In this document: positions 16,943-26,180 of the stretch, piece after piece
How the letters are laid out: every line of letters starts with the position of its first letter
Numbering within the stretch: position 1 is the first letter of the stretch
Made by a program: the position numbers and the translations under genes
The notes under the pieces: model-generated
What the model saw: only the letters and a program-made list of their open reading frames with translations
What the model was told of the DNA's origin: nothing
Database searches by the model: none
Assembly: GCA_003353845.1 (NCBI GenBank)
Contig: PIVT01000032.1
Location: 1 to 42,193 of the forward strand
From: Pseudomonadota bacterium
Lineage (GTDB): Bacteria; Myxococcota_A; UBA9160; JADFDR01
Direction of reading: 5' to 3'
DNA: 42,193 nucleotides

Positions 16943-17590
16943 CTAACGGTCTTTCACCTTATCCCAATCGGCAAGAAAGCGCTCTAACCCCAAGTCCGTA
17001 AGGGGATGTGAGGCCAACTGCGAAAAAACTTTGGCGGGAATAGTCACAACATCGGCACCGATTTGAGCCGCTTGCGACACATGTAAGGGGCTGCGCACAC
17101 TGGCCACCAACACTTCGGTTTGGAAGTCGTAGTTCTGATAGATCTCCACGATTTCTTCGATCAGATCCATGCCTTCCACGGCCAGATCATCCAGACGGCC
17201 CACAAAGGGCGAGAGGAAGGTGGCTCCCGCCTTGGCCGCCAAGATGGCCTGCGTAGCAGAAAAAACCAGGGTGCAATTGGTCGGGATCCCCTGTTCCGTC
17301 AGCGAGCGAATGGCTTTGAGCCCTTCCAAGGTCATGGGAATTTTTACCACGATATTGTCGGCGATCTCCCGCAAGGCCAAGCCCTCACGCACCATGCCCT
17401 CGGCATCCAAGGCCACAACCTCAGCACTGACGGGTCCCGGCACCAACTCAGCGATGTTGTGAATCACATCTGTCGGGCTCCCATCCTCTTTGGATAAAAG
17501 ACTGGGATTGGTCGTTACACCATCCAGCAAACCCAAGGCATGCGCCTCACGAATCTCATCCAGGTTCGCCGTATCGATAAAAAACTTCAT
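16943..17590 (-). CDS. tal: Small transaldolase (TalC/fructose-6-phosphate aldolase family)
   Basis: 215 aa, the compact transaldolase subfamily. [13 protein letters not shown] at the N-terminus, VTTNPSLL, the Schiff-base lysine at about position 83 in [26 protein letters not shown] and ADVVTIP are all present. It would transfer dihydroxyacetone units in the non-oxidative pentose phosphate pathway; distinguishing transaldolase from F6P aldolase needs closer comparison. It is upstream of the IclR gene by 27 bases on the same strand and may share its transcript. Confidence 0.93.
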   Translation of the reverse strand: MKFFIDTANLDEIREAHALGLLDGVTTNPSLLSKEDGSPTDVIHNIAELVPGPVSAEVVALDAEGMVREGLALREIADNIVVKIPMTLEGLKAIRSLTEQGIPTNCTLVFSATQAILAAKAGATFLSPFVGRLDDLAVEGMDLIEEIVEIYQNYDFQTEVLVASVRSPLHVSQAAQIGADVVTIPAKVFSQLASHPLTDLGLERFLADWDKVKDR

Positions 17591-17764
17591 TTAAATATGC
17601 CCCGTGTTCGACGCCCCAAAATTCGTCGAGGCGGGTCAGAAGGAATGAAAAGCAGGAAAGTTTCTAGCTACCGAGCTTCGCCAGCAGTGTCAAGCAAGCC
17701 TTGATCCCCAGCGCTCCCCTAACGCCAACCTGTATCACTCTTCTTCCAGTAACACCGCACTTGT

Positions 17765-18280
17765 CTAGGTTGCATCTGCCTGTGTTGGATCTGTCTGTGT
17801 TGGATCTGCCCAAAACATTTGCAACATCAACAGCCCTACGCCCACAACGATACAGGAGTCCGCCACATTAAAGTCAGGCCAAGAGTATCCTTGCCACAAA
17901 CGAAAATGTAGAAAATCGACGACCTCGTGAAAACGAACACGATCAATGAGGTTTCCCACGGCACCGCTAAAAATCAATCCGAGGCTCGTTGCCGTATAGC
18001 GATCGTCCTCAGGGATGCTGCGAAAAAATCCCAACACCAGAAAACTCGCCAGGACCGAAACCCCGATGAAAAAGCCAATGCGCCAAGAGGGATCTGCATC
18101 ACGAAGAAAACCAAAGGCCGCACCGGGGTTGCGCACGTGCGTGATGTAGAAGAACCCATCGATCACGGTAATTTTGCTGAAATTAATGGTCAGGTTGGCG
18201 TTGATCCACCACTTGGTCAGTTGGTCCAAGGGAAGTGCAACGGCCAACACAGCCAAAAATATTCGCAGTTTTGTAGTCAT
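17765..18280 (-). CDS. lspA: Lipoprotein signal peptidase II
   Basis: Cleaves prolipoprotein signal peptides in the inner membrane. 171 aa from ATG 18280, supported by GGAGAAGG seven bases before it; longer upstream readings lack support. Four membrane helices; family motifs DQLTKWW, VRNPGAAFGF, SGAVGNLIDRVRFHEVVDF with the first catalytic Asp, and FNVADSCIVVG with the second. The last 15 residues are a tandem DPTQ repeat caused by a 15-bp DNA duplication just before the stop codon, so the C-terminus is probably not conserved. A TPR lipoprotein gene lies just upstream. Confidence 0.95.
   Translation of the reverse strand: MTTKLRIFLAVLAVALPLDQLTKWWINANLTINFSKITVIDGFFYITHVRNPGAAFGFLRDADPSWRIGFFIGVSVLASFLVLGFFRSIPEDDRYTATSLGLIFSGAVGNLIDRVRFHEVVDFLHFRLWQGYSWPDFNVADSCIVVGVGLLMLQMFWADPTQTDPTQADAT
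17774..17803. repeat. 15-bp tandem duplication at the 3' end of lspA
   Basis: ATCTGCCTGTGTTGG and ATCTGTCTGTGTTGG lie in direct tandem (one mismatch), followed by a 7-base start of a third copy. They encode the repeated D-P-T-Q at the LspA C-terminus, ending seven bases before the stop codon. Confidence 0.9.
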
Positions 18281-18325
18281 GAATGAACCTTCTCCGGGGC
18301 CGACCCTGAAAGCTGTGGGTCGCAC

Positions 18326-18351
18326 AGCACTTTAGCGCAGCACTCTAGCGC
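18326..18351. repeat. 13-bp tandem duplication across the stop codon of the TPR lipoprotein gene
   Basis: AGCACTTTAGCGC and AGCACTCTAGCGC are adjacent (one mismatch; plus-strand reading). The second copy contains the minus-strand stop TAG at 18345-18347; the first contains the corresponding TAA. Confidence 0.85.
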
Positions 18352-18848
18352 AGTTCGGCCGCATCCAAGCGGCCGTCTTCCCATACCCCGGGTGCCAAAT
18401 GGCGTGCCTGTCGCAAATAGGATGAAGCCTCGGCAGAATATCCTTGCGTCCACAACGCCTGACCGCGCAATCCTACAATATGCGCTCGCGCCCGATCGTC
18501 GAGCTGATCTTGGGCGGTGAGCAGGGCTTCGGTTTGCTGCAAGTAAGATTCCGTGCGTTCGGGATACGGACCCGGGGCGTAATGACGCGCAAGGGCGAGG
18601 TAGGCATAAGGATTGAGAGGGTCAACGCGCAAGGCTTGTTCATAGGACGCGCGGGCTTGATCAAAATGCCCCGCTGCATCTTCATCCAACCCATTCAGCG
18701 TGAGTCGCATGGACGCACGGCGTGCGGGATCGCCTTCGTTCACAAACTCAGAAAGACGCAAACTGCTACCGCGAGGCAAGGACCCGAGCGCCGCACAACC
18801 AGCAGAAAATGCCGTCAACACACAAAGTGCCAAGGCTCGTTTCAGCAT
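18345..18848 (-). CDS. TPR-containing lipoprotein, unknown function
   Basis: 167 aa. Signal peptide MLKRALALCVLTAFSAGC with a lipobox-like SAGC; Cys18 would be lipidated. The mature part has tetratricopeptide-like helices: AAGHFDQARASYEQALRVDP (about 58-77) is a good TPR unit, with weaker repeats following (ALWTQGYSAEASSYLRQARHLAP). Its ATG shares one base with the TAA of the PBP1B gene, so the two are co-translated. This suggests a role at the cell envelope, perhaps as a scaffold or activator for the synthase, analogous in position only to LpoB-type partners. That role is inference; no LpoB similarity was seen. Confidence 0.8.
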   Translation of the reverse strand: MLKRALALCVLTAFSAGCAALGSLPRGSSLRLSEFVNEGDPARRASMRLTLNGLDEDAAGHFDQARASYEQALRVDPLNPYAYLALARHYAPGPYPERTESYLQQTEALLTAQDQLDDRARAHIVGLRGQALWTQGYSAEASSYLRQARHLAPGVWEDGRLDAAELR

Positions 18849-21292
18849 TATTTTTTACTACCTCCAAACAAGCGCCGTAAGAATCCCCCAAAACCATCGG
18901 CCGCGCCCGGGGCGTCGGGCTGACCTCCCCATTCGGGACAGGTTTTCTTGGGCTCGCTGCCTTCTAAAAAGTACTCTGGCTGTTTTCGCGGGCAGCTTGC
19001 CAATGCACGGGCTCCGGTGGTCGGGTCGATATCCAAGCGCGTTACCCCGGGCGGCATCAAGAAGGCTCCACGCGACTGGCCTCCCGTAGCGCCCCTTAAA
19101 AACTGAATCCAAATGGGCAAGGCCGCCTGACTTCCCGGCAGTCCAATGCTCTGGGGTTCGTCAAATCCAACCCATACCACGACCACGAGTTCCGGAGTAA
19201 AACCGGCAAACCAGGCATCGCGTAAGTCATCACTGGTTCCTGTTTTCCCCGCGATGGGGCCGCGCAGACCCGCCAGGCGCACGCCCTTGCCCGTGCCCCG
19301 ATCCACAACCCCTTCCAGGAGCGAGGTCAGCAAGTAAACAGGACCCGCTTCAACGGTACGCTCAAAATCAATCTCTCGCCGCAGCAGGGAATTGGCATCG
19401 CTATCGGCTTGGACCACATCCTCGTAGGTACGAATGCTCGGGCGTACACCTCCATTGGCAAGGGTCGCATAAGCGCGGCTCACCTCTAAGGGTGTGAGAT
19501 CGGCTACCCCCAACGGCAAGCTGGGCACGCGGGGAAGGCGGCTTTCAATCCCCAAGCGTTCCGCCATATTGACAATGCGCGCTGCCCCGATTTCCAAGCC
19601 CAAGCGCGCCGTGGCCACATTGAGCGATCGCTCAAGGGCTTCGCGCAGGCTCACCTCGCCGTTGTACTCGCGATCATAATTTTCCGGCCGCCAGGGTTCT
19701 TCACCAGCCACGGGAACTTCCAAGGGACTGTCGTCCAAGCGATCCGCCAAGGTCATCACCGGCGCCCGCGCCCCCCTGGGTTCCAGCGCCGCCAGGTAAG
19801 CAACGGGCTTGAACACACTGCCTGCGGGACGATTGGCCTGGGTGCATCGATTGTACTGGGAGTCGCGGTAGTCGCGGCCACCGGCCAGGGCCAGCACCTC
19901 ACCCGTCTGGGGACGCAGCGCGATGATGCAGCCCTGCAATTGCCGCGTCACGTCTTCTCGGACCAGCTCCGGGTATTTGCGTTCAAGACTCTCCAAGCCT
20001 TCGCGCAAACTCTTGGAAGCCAAGGCCTGCAAGCGCATATCCAAAGTGGAATGAATGCGCAGCCCTTCACCCTCGAGATCTTCTTGCGTGTAAACCTCGG
20101 GTAATTGCTGGCGCAGCAAATCGAGAAAATAGCGGGCGTCTTCGGGTTCGTGCGTGGCGTGGGCCAGGCGCAGCTCGCTTGCAATAGCCCGGGCATGCTG
20201 CTCAGCATCGATCTTGCCCTGCCCCAACATGCGATCCAACACCAGATTTCTGCGTTCCCGAGCCCGATCGGGCCAGCGATAAGGCGACAAGCCATTGGGG
20301 CCCTGAATGATGGCTGCCAACAGCGCCGACTCCTCCACCAGAAGCTTGGCCGCGGGTTTGCCAAAGTAGTAGCGCGAAGCCTCACCCATCCCGTGGATGG
20401 CCGTGGCGCCCCGACGCCCCATGTACACTTCGTTGAAGTAGGCCTCGAGGATGGCGCGTTTCTCGTAGCGGGCTTCGACAATCAGGGCCATGGTGGCTTC
20501 CTGAATCTTGCGGCGATAGGTGCGCTCGGGCGTCAGAAAGAAGTTCTTCACCAATTGCTGGGTGAGGGTGCTCGCCCCCTCGCGAATCTGCCCGGCCCGG
20601 AGGTTAGCTAGAAATGCGCCCAGGATGCGCCTGGGGTCAATCCCGTGGTGATCCAGAAAACGCTGGTCCTCCACGGCAATCACGGCATCGGCCAAGTGCT
20701 CAGGCACCTTGTCGATCTTCACCAACTCCTGTTGCTTGCGGTTGGGCCCGTAGTACAAGCCTACCAACTCGGGCTCCAGCAATACGGCACCCAGCTCACG
20801 ACCCGTGGACACGTCGTGAATTTCTTCAATCCGACTGCCCGACAACTGAAAGGAGACATTGCGCTCCGGCTCAGGACGCGTGGGGTGTTCAAAGGCCTGC
20901 AGATAGATCCTGGCGCTATTGCGTGTCCAATAGAAGCGGCCCGCGGTCAGGACCTGTGCGCTGCTCTGCTCCCGGTAACCCAGGCGAGCCAGGACCCCCG
21001 GCAAATCGATGTGTTTCCAATCGAGGCCGGGATAGAGGATCGTCGGTGCAGAGAGCACCCGAGAGGGCACTTGAAACAGCTGGCCGGCAAAGCGCTCACG
21101 AACCACCCGGTCCAAATGAGCTACCGAGGAAGCCAGGTAAAAGCCCAGCACGAAGGCCAGGAGCGTGAGCAGCAGGCTGCCGCGACCCAACAGCCCCATA
21201 AGCCCGCTAGAGCCCTTCTTTCTCCCCCGTGCGTTGCCTCGCTTGGCGCGAGAGCTCTTGGAGGTCCTGGATTTGGCGGAAGATCGGGCCAA
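18848..21292 (-). CDS. mrcB: Bifunctional penicillin-binding protein 1B-like
   Basis: Polymerises and cross-links peptidoglycan. 814 aa, TTG start with AGGA about eight bases upstream. A basic cytoplasmic tail (1-30) precedes one membrane helix (about 33-57) and a UB2H-like region (about 70-170). The glycosyltransferase GT51 domain has catalytic EDQRFLDHHGID (Glu208) and EGASTLTQQLVKN (238-250). The transpeptidase domain has SVFK (Ser492), SLN (556-558) and KTGTS (683-687). The UB2H region and length place it with PBP1B rather than PBP1A. It heads a tight gene pair with the TPR lipoprotein gene and is divergent from argH. Confidence 0.94.
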   Translation of the reverse strand: MARSSAKSRTSKSSRAKRGNARGRKKGSSGLMGLLGRGSLLLTLLAFVLGFYLASSVAHLDRVVRERFAGQLFQVPSRVLSAPTILYPGLDWKHIDLPGVLARLGYREQSSAQVLTAGRFYWTRNSARIYLQAFEHPTRPEPERNVSFQLSGSRIEEIHDVSTGRELGAVLLEPELVGLYYGPNRKQQELVKIDKVPEHLADAVIAVEDQRFLDHHGIDPRRILGAFLANLRAGQIREGASTLTQQLVKNFFLTPERTYRRKIQEATMALIVEARYEKRAILEAYFNEVYMGRRGATAIHGMGEASRYYFGKPAAKLLVEESALLAAIIQGPNGLSPYRWPDRARERRNLVLDRMLGQGKIDAEQHARAIASELRLAHATHEPEDARYFLDLLRQQLPEVYTQEDLEGEGLRIHSTLDMRLQALASKSLREGLESLERKYPELVREDVTRQLQGCIIALRPQTGEVLALAGGRDYRDSQYNRCTQANRPAGSVFKPVAYLAALEPRGARAPVMTLADRLDDSPLEVPVAGEEPWRPENYDREYNGEVSLREALERSLNVATARLGLEIGAARIVNMAERLGIESRLPRVPSLPLGVADLTPLEVSRAYATLANGGVRPSIRTYEDVVQADSDANSLLRREIDFERTVEAGPVYLLTSLLEGVVDRGTGKGVRLAGLRGPIAGKTGTSDDLRDAWFAGFTPELVVVVWVGFDEPQSIGLPGSQAALPIWIQFLRGATGGQSRGAFLMPPGVTRLDIDPTTGARALASCPRKQPEYFLEGSEPKKTCPEWGGQPDAPGAADGFGGFLRRLFGGSKK

Positions 21293-21473
21293 ATGGTTCG
21301 TCCTAAAGTAAAGTAATGGAGAGCACGGACACGTAAATCACTGCGGTTCCCCTGCGAAACCTAGCTGCGGTCACCCATACCCGGCTGCTCTTCGCGAAAG
21401 ATAGTAATCGGTAGCGCTGATGCCCGTAAGCCGTTGCTTGTGATTTCCCTTTTTGAACTGAGACTTGCAAACG

Positions 21474-22919
21474 ATGACTGAACAAAAGCCATGGGGTGGA
21501 CGCTTCCACCAGGCCACTGACCCGACCGTTGAACGCTTTTCCTCCTCGATCCACGTCGATTGCGAGTTGGCTTTCTACGACATCCAGGGTTCCAAGGCCC
21601 ACGCCAGCATGCTGGGCCATGTGGGAATTTTGTCCCTCGAAGACGTCGAAACCCTCCATTCCGGCCTGGACGCCATTGCCGCAGAGATGGAGGACGGGAC
21701 CTTCCCCTTTGATCCCGCCCTGGAAGACATCCACATGAACATCGAGAGCCGGCTTTTTGCCTTGGTGGGTCCCGTGGCCGGGCGGCTCCACACAGGTCGC
21801 AGCCGGAACGACCAGGTGGCCACTGATCTCGCCCTCTGGATGCGCGACGCCGTCACGGACGTGCGCTGCGCATTGCTCACCCTGCGGGAAGTCCTGCTGG
21901 AGCGAGCGGGCGAAGAAGTCGACACGGTCCTCCCCGGTTACACGCATATGCAGCGCGCCCAGCCCGTGCGCCTGGCTCATCATTTACTGGCCTATGCGGA
22001 GATGTTCGGCCGCGACAGCGCCCGCTTTACCTCCCTGGAGGATCGCTTACGGCACTGCCCCTTGGGCGCCGGCGCCCTGGCCGGGAGCACCTTGCCCTTG
22101 GATCGCGAGTACACTGCCGCTCAACTCGGGTTCAGTGCGCCCACACGCAATAGCCTCGACAGCGTCGCGGCCCGGGACAGCGTGCTGGAGTTCTTGTCCG
22201 TGGCTTCGATTTCCATGGTGCACCTCTCGCGCATCTCAGAGGAATTGGTGCTGTGGTCGACAAGCGAGTTTGGCTTTGTGGAATTGAGTGATGCCTATTC
22301 AACAGGCTCAAGCCTCATGCCACAGAAGAAGAATCCGGATCCACCCGAGTTGGTACGTGGCAAAACCGGACGTGTCTTTGGCGATCTGATGAGCATGCTC
22401 ACCACCATGAAGGGACTGCCGCTCGCCTACAATCGCGATATGCAAGAAGACAAAGAGCCTCTCTTCGACGCGGCGGCCACCCTGTGCGACTGCCTGGAGG
22501 TCATTGCCGGCTCTGTGGCCAGCATGAAGATCAAGCGCGAGCGAATGCTCGAAGCGGCCAGCGACCCCATGTTGCTCGCCACGGACCTGGCTGAGGAACT
22601 GGTGCGCCAAGGCGTTCCTTTTCGCGAAGCGCACGAAGTTACCGGAAAAATTGTGGCTCATTGCGTGAGCCAAAGGCTCGACTTGCGCACGCTAACGCGG
22701 GAAGATCTCAAAGGCTTTCACCCGGCCTTTACGGCCAACGCCAGTGAGCTCGTCGACTTGGAAAGCGCCTTGGAGCGAAGGACCTTGGTGGGGGGAACCG
22801 CTCGAGAGACGGTAACCCAGGCCTTGGAAGCAGCGCGGGAAGCGTTGGTTTTCGAAGCGACACTGATCGGTGTTTTCGACGTTGATGAAAGTGCCGATGA
22901 AGACGAGGAGGGTTCATGA
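21474..22919 (+). CDS. argH: Argininosuccinate lyase
   Basis: Last step of arginine synthesis, splitting argininosuccinate into arginine and fumarate. 481 aa from ATG 21474 (MTEQKPWGGRF; a TTG three codons earlier is less likely). Motifs: GRSRNDQVATD, TVLPGYTHMQRAQPV, and the fumarase/lyase signature GSSLMPQKKNPDPPE, which contains the catalytic serine loop. The C-terminus carries an acidic tail (DVDESADEDEEG) beyond the usual end. Its TGA overlaps the start of a small lipoprotein gene (ATGATG). It opens the arg/lys operon. Confidence 0.96.
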   Translation: MTEQKPWGGRFHQATDPTVERFSSSIHVDCELAFYDIQGSKAHASMLGHVGILSLEDVETLHSGLDAIAAEMEDGTFPFDPALEDIHMNIESRLFALVGPVAGRLHTGRSRNDQVATDLALWMRDAVTDVRCALLTLREVLLERAGEEVDTVLPGYTHMQRAQPVRLAHHLLAYAEMFGRDSARFTSLEDRLRHCPLGAGALAGSTLPLDREYTAAQLGFSAPTRNSLDSVAARDSVLEFLSVASISMVHLSRISEELVLWSTSEFGFVELSDAYSTGSSLMPQKKNPDPPELVRGKTGRVFGDLMSMLTTMKGLPLAYNRDMQEDKEPLFDAAATLCDCLEVIAGSVASMKIKRERMLEAASDPMLLATDLAEELVRQGVPFREAHEVTGKIVAHCVSQRLDLRTLTREDLKGFHPAFTANASELVDLESALERRTLVGGTARETVTQALEAAREALVFEATLIGVFDVDESADEDEEGS

Positions 22920-23092
22920 TGCGACGTGCAAACTTGATGTTGGCCATGCTCGCAGTTTGCCTCTTGTCTTTGAGCGTCAGCGCTTGTGGAAAATACGGAA
23001 AGCCGGTGCGCAGCAAACCTGCGGCAGTGGAACAACCACCAGGCCCATCCGCCGAATTGCAATCGGGCACACCACGAACCCCCTCCGTCTAA
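22916..23092 (+). CDS. Small lipoprotein, LptM/YifL-like
   Basis: 58 aa (57 if the second ATG at 22919 is used), missed by length filters. MMRRANLMLAMLAVCLL is a signal peptide ending in the lipobox SVSAC; the mature N-terminus reads CGKYGKPVRSKP, resembling the CGLKGPLY start of E. coli LptM (YifL). The rest is proline-rich and unstructured. GGAGG lies four bases before the first ATG, inside argH. Position next to lysA and dapF also matches yifL-dapF gene order in gammaproteobacteria. LptM assists LptD maturation in E. coli; the same role here is an inference from this weak, short similarity. Confidence 0.72.
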   Translation: MMRRANLMLAMLAVCLLSLSVSACGKYGKPVRSKPAAVEQPPGPSAELQSGTPRTPSV

Positions 23093-23170
23093 CACAATGT
23101 CGGGTTCGATCTGCCAACTGCGTTGGCCGGTTCCCGAGAACAGAATTTTAGATAAAAACAGGAGCGAGAA

Positions 23171-24448
23171 GTGACAAGAACGTTTTTCAACCGCCGCGAT
23201 GGCGAACTTTACGTCGAGAATCTCTCCGTAGCGGAGATCGCTCGTCGGGAAGGCACTCCCTTATTCATTTATAGCCAAACGGCATTGCGAGTCGCCTACG
23301 ACGCGCTGGACAAAGCCTTTGCCGCTGTACCCCATACCATTTGTTTCGCCATCAAGTCCAATATGAACCTGGCCGTCGTGCGCACCTTGGTGGAACGCGG
23401 AGCCGGTATCGATGTCACCTCGGGCGGCGAACTCTTTCGCGCACTGCAAGCCGGAGCCGACCCGCAGAAGATTGTTTACTCGGGCGTGGGAAAGACAGAC
23501 GGCGAAGTTGACGAGGCTTTGGATGCCGGCATACGATTTTTCAACTTGGAATCGCGTGCGGAGTTGGGCTGCGTGAATGCACGCGCCGAGGCTCGGGGCG
23601 TAGTGGCGAATATCACCTTCCGCGTGAACCCCGATGTGGATCCCAAGACCCATCCCTATATCTCCACCGGCCTGAAGAATTCCAAGTTCGGCATTCCCAT
23701 CACCGAGGCCCGAGAGGCCTACGCCGAGGCCAAGACCTTGAATTCCGTCAAGGTGGTGGGTGTGGATTGCCACATCGGTTCGCAACTCACCGATGCGCAA
23801 CCCTTCCACGACGCGCTGCTGCGCGTACGAGCCTTGGTGGAAGACTTGCGCAATGCCGGCCATGAAATTCAGTACCTGGATTGCGGTGGTGGCTTGGGCG
23901 TGGTCTACAACGATGAGGAGCCACCTTCACCTAAAGAGTATGCCCGGGCGATTCTGGATGCCGTGGGCGACCTCGGTTGTGAAATCGTTTTGGAGCCGGG
24001 CCGCTGGATTACCGCCAATGCGGGCATCATGGTGGCCGAGGTGGTGTATGAAAAGAACAATGGCGGCAAGACCTACACCATCGTTGACGGGGCCATGACG
24101 GACCTGTTGCGCCCCGCCTTGTACCAGGCCTACCAGCACATCGAACCCGTGGGCCCGGCCCGCGGTGAAGAGCGTCTGGTTGATATCGTGGGTCCCGTGT
24201 GCGAATCCGGTGACTTCCTGGCCAAGGAACGGCCCTTTCCTCCCGTGGAAAAGGGTGATTTAATCGCGGTGTTCTCGGCGGGCGCCTACGGTTTCTCCAT
24301 GTCCTCGAATTACAATGGACGCAGGCGAGCTGCTGAGGTGTTGGTGCGCGACGAGCGCTACAGCGTCGTGCGCGCACGAGAGGGCTACGAAGATTTAATT
24401 CGCGGTGAAAACCTTGGAGAAGGTTTAGACGAGGAACTTGCGGAATGA
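23171..24448 (+). CDS. lysA: Diaminopimelate decarboxylase
   Basis: PLP enzyme converting meso-diaminopimelate to lysine. 425 aa, GTG start with AGGAG six bases upstream. Features: CFAIKSNMNLAV with the PLP-binding lysine, DVTSGGELFRAL, RVNPDVDPKTHPYISTG, HIGSQL, the phosphate-binding DCGGGLGV, EPGRWI, and CESGDF near the C-terminus supplied to the partner active site. Overlaps dapF by four bases. Consistent with the succession argH, lipoprotein, lysA, dapF, dapA, dapB. Confidence 0.97.
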   Translation: MTRTFFNRRDGELYVENLSVAEIARREGTPLFIYSQTALRVAYDALDKAFAAVPHTICFAIKSNMNLAVVRTLVERGAGIDVTSGGELFRALQAGADPQKIVYSGVGKTDGEVDEALDAGIRFFNLESRAELGCVNARAEARGVVANITFRVNPDVDPKTHPYISTGLKNSKFGIPITEAREAYAEAKTLNSVKVVGVDCHIGSQLTDAQPFHDALLRVRALVEDLRNAGHEIQYLDCGGGLGVVYNDEEPPSPKEYARAILDAVGDLGCEIVLEPGRWITANAGIMVAEVVYEKNNGGKTYTIVDGAMTDLLRPALYQAYQHIEPVGPARGEERLVDIVGPVCESGDFLAKERPFPPVEKGDLIAVFSAGAYGFSMSSNYNGRRRAAEVLVRDERYSVVRAREGYEDLIRGENLGEGLDEELAE

Positions 24449-25287
24449 GCCAAACGATATCCTTCACAAAAATGCATGGTGCCGGAAACGACTTCATCGT
24501 TCTCGACGGCATTCGCGACGAGTTGCCCGAGTTGGCACCCATCGCGGCCAGGCTGGCAGATCGCAATTTCGGCATTGGCTGCGATCAAATCCTCGTGGTT
24601 CGCTCCTCCAAGGAGGCGGACTTCCGCATGGAGATCTACAACGCCGACGGTTCCCAGGTGGAAATGTGCGCCAATGGCATTCGCGCCTTCTACCACTATT
24701 TACGGCAGCACGGGCACACCACGAGCGACGAGATCTCCGTGGAGACCCTGGGCGGCATTGTGTATCCCCGCTCCGCTGGCGAAGGCCTTGTCACCGTCAA
24801 CATGGGATTGCCCGTGTTGGCTCCGGCCAAGATTCCCACCAGCTTGGGTTCCGGCGAGGGCCCGGTGCTGGATGCAGAGCTGGAAGTGGCCGGAAAAATC
24901 CTTCATGTTTCCAGCGTCTCCATGGGGAACCCCCACGCGGTGATTTTTGTTTCGGGCAATGTCGATGACTACCCGGTAGCGGAAATTGGCCCCTTGGTGG
25001 AAAACCACCCCGCCTTTCCCAACCGCGTCAACGTCGAGTTTGTCGAGGTCCTGAGCCCCACGAGCGTTCGCCAACGCACCTGGGAACGCGGCACGGGCGA
25101 AACCCTGGCCTGTGGCAGCGGTGCCTGCGCCGTCGCTGTCGCTTCGATTTTGCGCGCGACTACCGAACGCTCCATCAGCATTGAATTGCGCGGTGGTGAA
25201 CTTCAAATCAATTGGTTGAGCGAGAATGCCAATGTTCTCATGACAGGGCCTGCGACCGAGGTATTCTCGGGACAGATCACCCTTTAA
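24445..25287 (+). CDS. dapF: Diaminopimelate epimerase
   Basis: Converts LL- to meso-diaminopimelate. 280 aa. Both catalytic cysteines are present: EMCANGIRAFYHY and GTGETLACGSGACA. KMHGAGNDFIVLD at the N-terminus and SMGNPHAVIFV are family hallmarks. Starts inside the end of lysA (ATGA). Followed 20 bases on by dapA. Confidence 0.97.
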   Translation: MSQTISFTKMHGAGNDFIVLDGIRDELPELAPIAARLADRNFGIGCDQILVVRSSKEADFRMEIYNADGSQVEMCANGIRAFYHYLRQHGHTTSDEISVETLGGIVYPRSAGEGLVTVNMGLPVLAPAKIPTSLGSGEGPVLDAELEVAGKILHVSSVSMGNPHAVIFVSGNVDDYPVAEIGPLVENHPAFPNRVNVEFVEVLSPTSVRQRTWERGTGETLACGSGACAVAVASILRATTERSISIELRGGELQINWLSENANVLMTGPATEVFSGQITL

Positions 25288-25307
25288 AGGTGGAAGGAGA
25301 ATCGGAC

Positions 25308-26180
25308 GTGTTTGAAGGAGTCTTCACCGCACTCGTTACGCCCTTTTCCAAGGGCATCGTAGACGAAGAGGCGCTGCGCAAGCTCATCGAGTTGCAAATC
25401 GAAGCCGGCGTCCACGGTCTCGTACCCTGTGGCTCCACCGGAGAGTCGGCCACGTTGTCTCACCATGAACACCGCAAGGTGGTGGAAGTCACCGTCGAAG
25501 CCACCGCCGGGCGTGTTCCAGTCATTGCCGGTACGGGTTCAAACTCCACCTCTGAGGCCGTGGCTATCACGAATCACGCTCGGGAAGCGGGTGCCGACGG
25601 TGCCCTGCTCATCTCGCCTTATTACAACAAGCCCACCCAAGAAGGCATCGTGGCTCATTACGAGACCATCGCCAGGGAAACGGGCCTGCCTCTCATTGTC
25701 TATAACATTCCCGGTCGCACAGGGTCCAATATCACGGCCAGCACACAAGTGCGTCTGGCCGAAATCCATGGCATCGTCGGCGTAAAAGAAGCCAGCGGGG
25801 ATATCGTGCAGATGTCGGAAGTGATTGCCAATGTCCCCGACGACTTTGCCGTCTTGTCGGGCGATGACGCCCTCACCCTTCCGCTCATGGCCGTCGGCGG
25901 CAACGGCGTGATCTCCACCAGTTCCAATCTCGTGCCCAAGGAAATGGTGGCGATATACAATGCCTTTCAAGCGGGCGACCTGGCCGAAGCGCGACGGGTT
26001 CACGAGGGATTACTGCCCCTCTTCAATCTTTTGTTCTGCGAAACCAATCCCATCCCCATCAAGGCCGCCCAACATTTGCGCGGTCTGATTCAAGATGAGA
26101 TTCGCCTGCCGCTCCTACCCATGACCGATGGCAATAAGCGAAGCCTGGAAGCCTTGATGAAGGAGATGAAGCTCTTATGA
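25308..26180 (+). CDS. dapA: 4-hydroxy-tetrahydrodipicolinate synthase
   Basis: Condenses pyruvate and aspartate semialdehyde. 290 aa from GTG 25308, with AAGGAG eight bases upstream; the frame stays open 32 codons further upstream but that part lies inside dapF and does not look like protein. VFEGVFTALVTPF start, CGSTGESATLSHHEH, YNIPGRTG with the catalytic Tyr, and VKEASGD with the Schiff-base Lys (about 161) are typical. Overlaps dapB by four bases. Confidence 0.96.
   Translation: MFEGVFTALVTPFSKGIVDEEALRKLIELQIEAGVHGLVPCGSTGESATLSHHEHRKVVEVTVEATAGRVPVIAGTGSNSTSEAVAITNHAREAGADGALLISPYYNKPTQEGIVAHYETIARETGLPLIVYNIPGRTGSNITASTQVRLAEIHGIVGVKEASGDIVQMSEVIANVPDDFAVLSGDDALTLPLMAVGGNGVISTSSNLVPKEMVAIYNAFQAGDLAEARRVHEGLLPLFNLLFCETNPIPIKAAQHLRGLIQDEIRLPLLPMTDGNKRSLEALMKEMKLL

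Noticed and set aside
25212-25307. Longer N-terminus for DapA
   Set aside because: The extra 32 codons lie within dapF in another frame; the GTG at 25308 has a good ribosome-binding site and gives the family-typical N-terminus.
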